DNA of 7,515 nt from Phytoplasma sp041276565 (GTDB lineage: Bacteria > Bacillota_I > Bacilli_A > Acholeplasmatales > Acholeplasmataceae): positions 1 to 7,515 of the forward strand of contig NZ_JBGGGR010000014.1 in NCBI RefSeq assembly GCF_041276565.1. Reading direction: 5' to 3'. Shown here piece by piece: positions 1 through 5,305 of the stretch (position 1 is its first letter; each line of letters starts with the position of its first letter). Both the position numbers and the translations under genes were made by a program. The notes under the pieces were generated by a model. That model made no database searches. It worked only from the letters and a program-made list of their open reading frames with translations, and was not told the DNA's origin.

Positions 1-89
1 ATCTAAAAAATTTATTAATCTTAAATAAAAAATTTGTTCAAAAAGAAAATTTTAATTTTAATCAAAAAATATTTATTTTATTGATTTAA
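1..89 (+). other. AT-rich sequence upstream of gene A; possible tail of an upstream gene
   Basis: Frame 3 is open from base 3 to a TAA at 87-89 and reads LKNLLILNKKFVQKENFNFN. It could be the end of a gene starting before the window, but the stretch is short, of low complexity and unsupported by any motif. No RNA gene or other signal is visible before the promoter at 109. Confidence 0.2.
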
Positions 90-108
90 CGATAAAAAAA
101 CATATCAC

Positions 109-135
109 TTGTTTTTTTTTTTTTTTATTTATAAT
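109..135 (+). promoter_or_regulatory. candidate sigma70-type promoter with a poly-T spacer
   Basis: A perfect -10 box TATAAT lies at 130-135. A -35-like TTGTTT lies at 109-114, leaving a 15-base spacer. The spacer is almost entirely a T tract: the run of 15 T at 112-126 overlaps the end of the -35 box. The proposed start of transcription lies about 40 bases before the ATG at 184. A 15-base spacer is shorter than the optimum of about 17, so a change of one or two T would alter promoter strength. In AT-rich DNA a chance TATAAT is likely, so the call is moderate. Confidence 0.45.
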
Positions 136-183
136 TATTTTAAGTTTATATTTACCAAACTAAAATTTCAGAAAGAAAAATAT

Positions 184-324
184 ATGAATAAAATAAGAAA
201 AAATTCAAAAATAATCTTGATTATTTCAACGATTATTTTATTTATAACCGTTATTATAATAGGTTATAAATTAAGTACAGGGAAGGAGACAAAAACGAAA
301 CTCCAAAAAAAGATACAGTTATAA
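184..324 (+). CDS. gene A segment 1: N-terminal signal anchor
   Basis: This frame encodes the basic start and the Ile-rich membrane segment of gene A, ending in GYKLSTGKE. After about residue 33 the frame gives a basic, low-complexity tail and a stop at 322-324. In frame 3 the stretch from 270 onward is open and runs through NETPKKDTVINNRES into the next segment. The true path therefore probably loses one base near AGGGAAGGAGAC (279-290). As it stands the segment would be a 46-residue membrane peptide. Confidence 0.5.
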   Translation: MNKIRKNSKIILIISTIILFITVIIIGYKLSTGKETKTKLQKKIQL

Positions 325-392
325 ATAATAGAGAAAGTTATGTTAAACATGAACAAAAAAAATTCGAAAATTTAGATGAATTTATTAACAAA

Positions 393-794
393 ATGAAAGA
401 AACATACGGAGAAGAATCAACAACAAAATTGTATAAGGCTAAAACAGCATTAGAATATTATGATGATAATGCAAAACAATTCGCTTTAATATGTATAAAT
501 AAAGGTTATTCTCGAAGTTCCAAAATTGAATTACCTTATTTGATATTTATCCCAAAAATGGAAGAAAACGAACTTATTAATGGTAACAAATATTTTGATG
601 CTTCTTTACAAGAATTAGAAGAATACTGTATAAATAATTCTAAGTTCATTCATGAAGTTGATCTTGGAACATCATTGCAACAAATATACAAAGAAACAAA
701 CAAAGAAAAAAACAATATAATTGAAAAAAAATTGGACAAATTAGATGATTTATTTGAAGATCAAGATTTCAAAGAACAAATCGAAAAAAAATAG
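393..794 (+). CDS. gene A segment 2: hydrophilic middle part
   Basis: The frame is already open from 270, so the Met at 393 is internal rather than a real start. The upstream codons read FENLDEFINKMKETYG without a break. The segment has mixed polar and aromatic content (KTALEYYDDNAKQFALICINKGY) and then a Glu/Lys-rich helical stretch near its end. The stop at 792-794 directly follows the A8 run, and adding one A carries the reading into the next segment. No known domain is recognised. Confidence 0.5.
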   Translation: MKETYGEESTTKLYKAKTALEYYDDNAKQFALICINKGYSRSSKIELPYLIFIPKMEENELINGNKYFDASLQELEEYCINNSKFIHEVDLGTSLQQIYKETNKEKNNIIEKKLDKLDDLFEDQDFKEQIEKK

Positions 795-838
795 CAATAA
801 GTGAAATTGTTCGATTAAGTGTTATTAATGATTATAAT

Positions 839-1135
839 TTGGGTAAACTCGATACTTTATTATTTGTCGGTGAATCGACATCGCAAAATAATAAAATCCA
901 AAAAAATACAGAAAACGAAAAAATGTTAATTTTTATAACATTATCAAATGAAGAAAAAGAACAAAAAATATATAAAGAAACCAAAAACAATCAAATATTC
1001 CATAAAAAATATAATGAATTAAATTTAGAAGATATAAAAAATACAAAAAATCGAAAAATATATATTTTTGCTATCAAAAAATATGATTGGACAGATAAAA
1101 CAAACAATCCATTAACTGAAACAAAATTAGAATAA
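839..1135 (+). CDS. gene A segment 3: C-terminal part
   Basis: This frame is open from about 779 and reads ISEIVRLSVINDYNLGKLDT into the listed start, a TTG that is probably not used. It contains a beta-like stretch (LDTLLFVGEST), a Lys/Asn-rich region and a C-terminus KKYDWTDK. The TAA at 1133-1135 overlaps the ATG of the next gene by one base (TAATG), typical of translational coupling. Function unknown. Confidence 0.5.
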   Translation: MGKLDTLLFVGESTSQNNKIQKNTENEKMLIFITLSNEEKEQKIYKETKNNQIFHKKYNELNLEDIKNTKNRKIYIFAIKKYDWTDKTNNPLTETKLE

Positions 1136-1539
1136 TGAAACTATCAATTAAATTTTTACAAAAATATCAAAAATTTATCATATTATTATTTTTATTTAGT
1201 ATTTCTTCGTTTTTATTAATGAATTATTTAATACAAAATAATTCAACTCCTCCACAAAATATAAATAATTTAAATTTTTTAAATAATTCTAATGTTATTT
1301 GTTTAGAAAAAACAGATTTTCCACCGATAATAAATCCTTTAAAAATTTCAAATTCTTATATTCGAGAAATTTTAGATTTATTAAAACAAAATTTTATAGA
1401 CGAACAATATGAATTAAATACAAGCAATAATTTAAAAAATCAAATTACTATAAATATAAAACCTAATTTAAAATTTGAAAATAATGAAATCATCAATAAT
1501 GAACACCTTCAAATACACTTTAAAAACTTATTTAGATAA
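1135..1539 (+). CDS. gene B segment 1: OppA-like N-terminus
   Basis: It carries the signal-anchor segment (hydrophobic from FIILLFLFSISSFLLMNYLI), then the conserved INPL region and the NLKFENNEI strand typical of SBP_bac_5 proteins. The last dozen residues probably belong to the wrong frame: frame 2 reads FKYTLKTYLDND from about 1506, a better match to the family's 'v.ysl..lld' segment. The frameshift is therefore placed at about 1490-1510. No Shine-Dalgarno is visible; the start overlaps the preceding stop. Confidence 0.55.
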   Translation: MKLSIKFLQKYQKFIILLFLFSISSFLLMNYLIQNNSTPPQNINNLNFLNNSNVICLEKTDFPPIINPLKISNSYIREILDLLKQNFIDEQYELNTSNNLKNQITINIKPNLKFENNEIINNEHLQIHFKNLFR

Positions 1540-2455
1540 CGATTTAGGAAAAAATCTTTTATTTTTATATGATTATGATAAATACATTCTAGAATATCGT
1601 TTAAAAGAAAAAGACCAAATTTTTAACTCTTTTTTTGAAACATTTTCAACAGAACCATTAAAAATAAAGTTATATATTAAAAAAGATATTTCACCAAACA
1701 AAATTAATGAAATTTTAAATATTTTCAATAAAGAAATATTTTTGTTACCGCCTAAATATATCGAAGAAATATCTTGTAAAGATTTAAAAAACTTATACGG
1801 AAACAAATCTTTTCCTTTGTTGTCATATGGAAAAAATTATCGAATTTCCGAATTTGAACCTCAAAATATGAAATTAATACTTACAGATCTTCATCATGAA
1901 TTAAAAAATATTGTTTATTTAGGAGCCGATAAAAAAACAGAATCTCAACTATTTAAAGACAATAAAATATCTCGTTTTTCGCCTTTAGAAGATATAATGA
2001 AACAAATTGATTACGATGAACAAGATTTAAATAGAGTTCTTTTAAATAATGATAAATATCAAAAAGAATTTAAATTAGATAGTTGGCAATTTTTTATTGG
2101 TTTTAATCTTGCTACAAAAAAGAATTATTTAAAATCTAAAATTAAAGAACAATTAGAATATTTTTCAACATACTATAAAAATAAACAAGATAATAAATCG
2201 ACACAAATAATTGAAGAAGGTTTAAATCAAATTAATTCTCTGAACGATTATCAAGATATTTGTGAAAAATATAAACAAATATTAAGGAAAATTTTTTCTT
2301 CAGAAGACAAATTACTAAAATATATAAACGAATTAGATAAATGGTTAAATTATAATTTTTCTCATCAAATCATTCATAATCCAAATTTTAGAAAATCTTT
2401 ATATTTAGCTTTCGATCGTCAACAAATGATAAATGATATTTTCCCTTTTTTATAA
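1475..2455 (+). CDS. gene B segment 2: OppA-like central part
   Basis: This is the largest piece of the binding protein. It runs from about 1505 (FKYTLKTYLDNDLGKN) through a region ending in DSWQFFIGFNLA, then a Lys/Glu/Gln-rich helical stretch of about 88 residues, then NPNFRKSLYLAFDRQQMI. The start codon at 1475 is an accident of the frame. The segment ends at FPFL-stop inside a T6 homopolymer; with five T the frame reads DIFPFYKAVYHPISELSEW, joining the next segment cleanly. Confidence 0.6.
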   Translation: MKIMKSSIMNTFKYTLKTYLDNDLGKNLLFLYDYDKYILEYRLKEKDQIFNSFFETFSTEPLKIKLYIKKDISPNKINEILNIFNKEIFLLPPKYIEEISCKDLKNLYGNKSFPLLSYGKNYRISEFEPQNMKLILTDLHHELKNIVYLGADKKTESQLFKDNKISRFSPLEDIMKQIDYDEQDLNRVLLNNDKYQKEFKLDSWQFFIGFNLATKKNYLKSKIKEQLEYFSTYYKNKQDNKSTQIIEEGLNQINSLNDYQDICEKYKQILRKIFSSEDKLLKYINELDKWLNYNFSHQIIHNPNFRKSLYLAFDRQQMINDIFPFL

Positions 2456-3266
2456 AGCTGTCTATCATCCTATTTCTGAATTATCTGAATGGCATTATTC
2501 TAAAAAAAATGAAATGTTAAAAAATTTTTCTAATTTGTTAACATCGAACCTTGGAATATCACAAACAAATAATAACCCAATAAATATAGAACAAACTTAT
2601 AACGAAATCAAAGCCAAAGAATTTTTTAATCTAGCTTATAACGAATTATCTTTAGGATCATTGTCTTCTCCGATAGAATTAAAAGTAAAAATTGACACTA
2701 AAGATAAAAGAAATCAAATCATTTTTGATTATTTAAGCAATAAAATAAATAATATTTTTAATAATAAAATTATTTTAAAAAAGATTCCTATCATTAATGA
2801 TGATAAATATTATTCTTTAAAAGAAGGTAATCTCGTTTCTTTATATGACGTCTATAGCGAATGTGATTTATTTATGGATTTTTTTTCTACCGATGATTTT
2901 AACAATACTATGTTGGGTTTTATATCAAATTCGTATAACGATTATATATTTGATATTGATTTTACAGAACAGTTAAATTTAATATCTGAGACACAAAAAT
3001 CAAAATTAACAAATGATTTTCGATATGCTTCCAAAAATTTTATAGGAATCAATAAAACAAATAATCATTTTAAAGGCAATGTGTTTGAATTAAACGCTTT
3101 TATAATTAACAAATTACAAAATAATAATTTATTAAACCAAGAGATTAAACAAAAAATGATGATGATGTGTTATCAATCTTTAGAACAAAAATATTTTGAA
3201 ATTTTACCGAATATTCCTTTATTCACTGTGCAATCTTGTACTATTACAAATAATATATTATTATGA
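2433..3266 (+). CDS. gene B segment 3: OppA-like C-terminal part
   Basis: From about 2447 this frame reads FYKAVYHPISELSEW and continues with AKEFFNLAYNELS, PIELKVKIDTKDKRNQ and SECDLFMDFFSTDD. These match the C-terminal lobe order of SBP_bac_5 proteins ('A..lL..AGy', 'l.l.y.t....', 'd....gW..Dy.dP'). It closes with LPNIPLFTVQS. The classical Trp-Asp segment is altered (DLFMDFFSTDD). The TGA stop overlaps an ATG of the FtsH-like gene (ATGA at 3263-3266). Confidence 0.6.
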   Translation: MIFSLFYKAVYHPISELSEWHYSKKNEMLKNFSNLLTSNLGISQTNNNPINIEQTYNEIKAKEFFNLAYNELSLGSLSSPIELKVKIDTKDKRNQIIFDYLSNKINNIFNNKIILKKIPIINDDKYYSLKEGNLVSLYDVYSECDLFMDFFSTDDFNNTMLGFISNSYNDYIFDIDFTEQLNLISETQKSKLTNDFRYASKNFIGINKTNNHFKGNVFELNAFIINKLQNNNLLNQEIKQKMMMMCYQSLEQKYFEILPNIPLFTVQSCTITNNILL

Positions 3267-3367
3267 ATAAGAAAAGGTTTTTCAAAATGATGAAATCGTT
3301 AAATATTAAAAAACTATTTAATATTTTTTTAATTATTTTTTTATTGTTAATGTATGTTTATTGTTAA
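3263..3367 (+). CDS. gene C segment 1: FtsH-like start and first membrane helix
   Basis: It reads MNKKRFFKMMKSLNIKKLF and then an Ile/Leu/Phe-rich membrane helix, ending at a stop just after the helix. The ATG at 3263 overlaps the OppA-like stop. The ATG at 3287 or 3290 is the better-supported start because AAAAGG (3272-3277) lies at a suitable distance. Two T7 runs (3324-3330 and 3336-3342) sit where the frame must shift by one lost base into the next segment. Confidence 0.45.
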   Translation: MNKKRFFKMMKSLNIKKLFNIFLIIFLLLMYVYC

Positions 3368-3561
3368 TTTTTTTAGATACATTTTATGATAAAAATGTTT
3401 ATAAAAATAGAATAAACGAATATGAAAATTTTACACAAGATATTAATAAATATAAAAAAATAAATGTTTTAATGCCTAATAATAATATGTTTTTTTATCT
3501 TAAATTGATAGATAAAAACAACATAGAGACAAAACATTTTAATACCACAAAAAGATTATGA
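3361..3561 (+). CDS. gene C segment 2: FtsH-like external domain
   Basis: This frame is open from 3322. It continues the first membrane helix (LLIFLDTFYDKN) into a charged domain of the size expected between the two FtsH membrane helices, with a short strand-like stretch NMFFYLKLIDKNNIETKHF. It ends at a stop after an A5 run (3549-3553). With one A fewer the reading continues as TTKDYDEVIKFLIKNNAIFE. The TTG at 3361 is not a real start. Confidence 0.45.
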   Translation: MLIFLDTFYDKNVYKNRINEYENFTQDINKYKKINVLMPNNNMFFYLKLIDKNNIETKHFNTTKRL

Positions 3562-3628
3562 TGAAGTTATAAAATTTTTAATAAAAAATAATGCTATTTT
3601 CGAAGAAGTTAATATAGAAAGAGAATAA
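3554..3628 (+). CDS. gene C segment 3: short continuation of the external domain
   Basis: Frame 2 reads DYDEVIKFLIKNNAIFEEV and ends with TAA at 3626-3628. It has no start codon of its own and is only meaningful as a bridge between the neighbouring frames. One base too many within 3618-3626 (GAAAGAGAA) moves the reading into frame 3 as ENKPWFIFKYKENITF, which leads into the second membrane helix. Confidence 0.35.
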   Translation, partial: DYDEVIKFLIKNNAIFEEVNIERE

Positions 3629-4055
3629 ACCATGGTTTATCTTTAAATATAAAGAAAATATAACTTTTATAATAGCTATTTTTAATTTTATTGGATATTC
3701 TATTTTTATTTTTTACATTATTTCTAATATAAAAAAACAATCAGGAAAATTAAATAATAATCCTGAAGTTTCAACTGAACAAAAATCTCTTTTTACTTTC
3801 AAAGATGTCGCTGGTAACGAAGAAGAAAAAGAAGAGATGAAGGAATTAATTGATTTCTTAAAAAATCCACATAAATATCAAAAAATGGGAGCTGTTATTA
3901 CAAAAGGAGTTTTATTAGAAGGTCCTCCAGGAACTGGAAAAACTCTTTTAGCGAAAGCGTTAGCTGGCGAAGCGAATGTTCCTTTTTACGCCGTGAGCGG
4001 TTCAGAGTTTGTGGAAGTTTATGTAGGTGTTGGAGCTTCAAGTATTAGGTTTTAA
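3618..4055 (+). CDS. gene C segment 4: FtsH-like second helix and Walker A region
   Basis: The frame is open from 3618. It holds the second membrane helix, a linker (KKQSGKLNNNPEVSTEQ) and the start of the AAA domain: FKDVAGNEEEKEE, PHKYQKMGAVITKGVLLEGP, then Walker A and AKALAGEANVPFYAVSGSEF. The identity to canonical FtsH is strong right up to VGVGASSIR. The next codons are TTT TAA, so the ATPase ends where the family normally continues with 'dLF..Akk.aP.iiFiDEiD'. This is the only piece of gene C with an unmistakable family signature. Confidence 0.75.
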   Translation, partial: KENKPWFIFKYKENITFIIAIFNFIGYSIFIFYIISNIKKQSGKLNNNPEVSTEQKSLFTFKDVAGNEEEKEEMKELIDFLKNPHKYQKMGAVITKGVLLEGPPGTGKTLLAKALAGEANVPFYAVSGSEFVEVYVGVGASSIRF

Positions 4056-4176
4056 AGGCATTTTTGCATACTTTTTATGAAGTATTTTATAACTCTAAAA
4101 AAAGAGCTTTAAAAAATAATAAAAAAGTAATTTTTTTCAAAAATTTATATACTTAGTATAACATATTTAAATGATT

Positions 4177-4208
4177 TTTTTTTAAAAAAACAAGTTTTTT
4201 TAAAAAAA
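4177..4208. repeat. tandem pair of self-complementary T7A7 blocks
   Basis: The 14-base palindrome TTTTTTTAAAAAAA occurs twice (4177-4190 and 4195-4208), separated by CAAG. Each copy can pair with itself or with the other. Such T-to-A steps are flexible and easily melted. In this AT-rich background a chance origin is possible, but two exact copies four bases apart are notable. Confidence 0.5.
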
Positions 4209-4225
4209 TGCATAATTGGGGCCGG

Positions 4226-4262
4226 AAGTTATTTTTATTTTTAAAATAAATAAAAATAACTT
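4226..4262. terminator. perfect 15-bp inverted repeat, likely bidirectional terminator
   Basis: AAGTTATTTTTATTT (4226-4240) and AAATAAAAATAACTT (4248-4262) are perfectly complementary around a 7-base loop. The hairpin sits between the + strand operon and the convergent - strand gene D, 68 bases beyond the D stop, and is followed by A/T-rich sequence on both sides. That fits a terminator acting both ways, although the stem is almost all A-T. The GGGGCCGG directly to its left (4218-4225) is one of the few GC-rich strings in the window. An origin or element end is the alternative. Confidence 0.5.
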
Positions 4263-4329
4263 TAATTAAAAAAATTGAAATATTTTTTATTAATACCGAC
4301 AAGAAATAATATTTTCTTTTAAGACTTGA

Positions 4330-5118
4330 TTAATTTTTAATAAAAAAATCTTGACTATCATTTTGAAAAAAAGACAATAAATTATCACGATAAGATAAAT
4401 AAAATTTTTCAAAAGAATGAGTAAAAAAAGAAAAAATATTTAAAGTGTCTTTTCTTTCTTTCTTTTCATCAAAAGAGATTAATTTAATATTGTTTCTTAA
4501 AAAAAAATCTTTACAAGATTTTAAAAATAAATCAACAATATAAAGAGCTTTTTTATTTCTTTTGGTTTTATGTTTAGAAAACTCAGCTGAAATATAAGAA
4601 GTATTTAAATTATTATTTTGATTCATTAATTGAAAACTATTTTTAAAACCTCTTAAAATAGGATTATTTTTTTCAATTCTCGTATAAGTAAAACGAGATA
4701 AAAAAGGATATTTTTTTTCGATTTCGAAAAAATCAAAAGGATATAAGCCTATTTGTTTAGTTGTTTCAGGATTCTTACAATTTCTTGAAAATTGAAATAA
4801 ATGACGATAATAAAAATTTTTTGTTCCTAAGGATGATTTTGAAACATATTTAACAACGTAATCAATTATCATCTCAGTTATATTTGAAGAAATTAATTTT
4901 TCTTGAAAAAAAGCAGCTTCCGAAATTTCGGATTTTGTTAAATCTTCTTGATTGATAATTTGAAGGTTTTGAGATAATGGATTTAACTTTTTTAAACGAT
5001 GATTAAGAAGATTAACAATAGAAGCCCAATATTGAAAAACATTAGGAACAACAATAGGCCCGCTTTGGCGGACTCTTTTTTTTATTATCTCTTTTAGGTG
5101 AATTTTTACGACCTTCAA
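4330..5118 (-). CDS. gene D segment 5: HUH catalytic tyrosine region and C-terminus
   Basis: The listed start is an accidental TTG. The useful part begins near 5070 with RVRQSGPIVVPNVFQYWASI, where the Trp is typical of rolling-circle initiators ('lq.iW..g.v.v'). Then comes MIIDYVVKYVSKSS: the two Tyr codons are at 4860-4858 and 4848-4846, a YxxxY pair as in superfamily I initiators (phiX174 A type). FYYRHLFQFSRNCKNPET matches the 'r..g.Sr.lk.P' stretch found after the catalytic tyrosines in phage/plasmid Rep proteins. The last 150 residues are Lys/Phe-rich and not recognised. The TAA stop (4330-4332) is followed by the inverted repeat. Confidence 0.7.
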   Translation of the reverse strand: MKVVKIHLKEIIKKRVRQSGPIVVPNVFQYWASIVNLLNHRLKKLNPLSQNLQIINQEDLTKSEISEAAFFQEKLISSNITEMIIDYVVKYVSKSSLGTKNFYYRHLFQFSRNCKNPETTKQIGLYPFDFFEIEKKYPFLSRFTYTRIEKNNPILRGFKNSFQLMNQNNNLNTSYISAEFSKHKTKRNKKALYIVDLFLKSCKDFFLRNNIKLISFDEKKERKDTLNIFSFFTHSFEKFYLSYRDNLLSFFQNDSQDFFIKN

Positions 5119-5305
5119 TTTTTTTTAATTTTTTTGATTTTTCATGAGTAAAATAAGAATCTTTAAAACCATCATAAAAATAATGATTTTGAAAACCGAA
5201 CATTTCTAAAAGGTCGATATTACAAAGAATATGATAATGAATAAAACCTCTTTTTGTTGTTTCTAAAACTTTTAAATATTTAAAATGTTTGACTATATTT
5301 TTAGC
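5042..5305 (-). CDS. gene D segment 4: HUH motif II region, read through the in-frame stop
   Basis: Directly after the TAA the same frame reads AKNIVKHFKYLKVLETTKRG and then FIHYHILCNIDLL. This is the HUH signature: two His around a bulky residue (HYH codons at 5239-5231), preceded by the usual Glu and 'kRG'. A basic stretch follows (EKSKKLKKIEGRKNSPKRDN). The frame closes at 5042-5044. It has no convincing start codon of its own, and it joins the final segment at the A8 run near 5070-5080, where one base too many is present. Confidence 0.7.
   Translation of the reverse strand, partial: AKNIVKHFKYLKVLETTKRGFIHYHILCNIDLLEMFGFQNHYFYDGFKDSYFTHEKSKKLKKIEGRKNSPKRDNKKKSPPKRAYCCS

Larger units (their letters stand above)
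184..1135 (+). pseudogene. gene A: membrane-anchored protein of unknown function, two frameshifts
   Basis: I do not recognise this family. Three segments in frames 1, 3 and 2 join into one 317-residue protein if one base is restored at each of two places. The first break lies between 270 and 324. The second is at the A8 run at 784-791, where one extra A turns the stop after IEKK into a continuation reading KKIAISEIVRLSV. The reconstructed protein has a short basic N-terminus (MNKIRKNSK), one hydrophobic segment at about residues 10-28 with no lipobox Cys, and a long charged, Lys/Glu/Asn-rich extracytoplasmic part. That suggests a single-pass signal-anchored protein on the outer face. The ATG at 184 is chosen because a weak AGAAAG lies upstream and the hydrophobic segment follows. 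It shares its last base with the start of the OppA-like gene, so the two are probably cotranslated. The role is unknown; its position before a binding protein and an FtsH-like protein suggests an envelope function. Confidence 0.6.
1135..3266 (+). pseudogene. oppA: gene B: OppA-like (SBP_bac_5) peptide-binding protein, two frameshifts
   Basis: This is an extracytoplasmic substrate-binding component of an ABC importer of the oligopeptide/nickel class. Three segments in frames 1, 2 and 3 join to 709 aa when one base is removed near 1490-1510 and one T from the T6 run at 2446-2451. Family landmarks appear in order: an uncleaved-looking hydrophobic N-terminus (residues 12-32, no lipobox Cys); INPLKISNSYIREIL, matching the usual 'NPl...y..ei' start of the mature domain; ITINIKPNLKFENNEII, matching 'y.i.Lr.gvkF.dG'; NPNFRKSLYLAFDRQQMI, the hallmark 'vRqAl..AiDR'; AKEFFNLAYNELS; PIELKVKIDT; and a late LPNIPLFTVQS, matching the usual 'iPl' end. 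A helical insert of roughly 88 residues precedes the NPNFRKS motif. No permease or ATPase subunit genes follow here. The substrate cannot be named; peptides are the family default. The symbol marks family resemblance, not proven orthology. Confidence 0.7.
3263..4055 (+). pseudogene. ftsH: gene C: truncated FtsH-type AAA+ membrane protease, multiple frameshifts
   Basis: FtsH is a membrane-anchored ATP-dependent zinc metalloprotease. Four segments in frames 2, 1, 2 and 3 reconstruct the classical N-terminus: a short cytoplasmic start, a first membrane segment (about 3308-3380), a soluble external domain of about 75 residues, a second membrane segment (about 3660-3730, ITFIIAIFNFIGYSIFIFYI), then the AAA domain opening with FTFKDVAGNEEEKEEMKEL, Walker A GPPGTGKT (3931-3954) and the pore-loop strand FVEVYVGVGASSIR. 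It stops there. Walker B, the second region of homology, the HEXXH zinc site and the rest of the family's usual 600-700 residues are absent, so it cannot be an active protease or ATPase. Phytoplasmas often carry several ftsH copies, some in mobile units. The start could be 3263 (ATGA overlap) or 3287, which has AAAAGG 9 bases upstream. Confidence 0.72.
4056..4329. other. intergenic region between convergent genes C and D
   Basis: No complete gene is visible in these 274 bases. Frame 2 from 4079 reads EVFYNSKKRALKNNKKVIFF before a stop, which resembles the stretch that should follow VGVGASSIR in FtsH, so the first 60-70 bases may be ftsH remnant. A small hairpin (ATACTT at 4068-4073, AAGTAT at 4080-4085) lies here. 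Further on are the T7A7 repeat pair and the long inverted repeat listed separately. Confidence 0.55.

Noticed and set aside
109..183. N-terminal extension of gene A starting at the TTG at 109
   Set aside because: It would translate the T15 tract as a Phe run and contains the likely promoter. The ATG at 184 directly precedes a normal signal-anchor.
1135..1260. Lipoprotein signal in the OppA-like protein
   Set aside because: The hydrophobic segment is followed by NYLIQNNSTPP with no Cys in a lipobox position; the first Cys comes later (VICLEK).
1573..1806. A 77-codon open frame on the - strand
   Set aside because: It lies opposite the well-supported OppA-like gene, has no motif or ribosome site, and is explained by AT-rich composition.
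3264..3266. Possibility that TGA encodes Trp, as in Mycoplasma and Spiroplasma
   Set aside because: TGG serves for Trp in several genes, and the TGA here is a sensible stop overlapping the next start. Bridging the other breaks needs frameshifts, not TGA readthrough.
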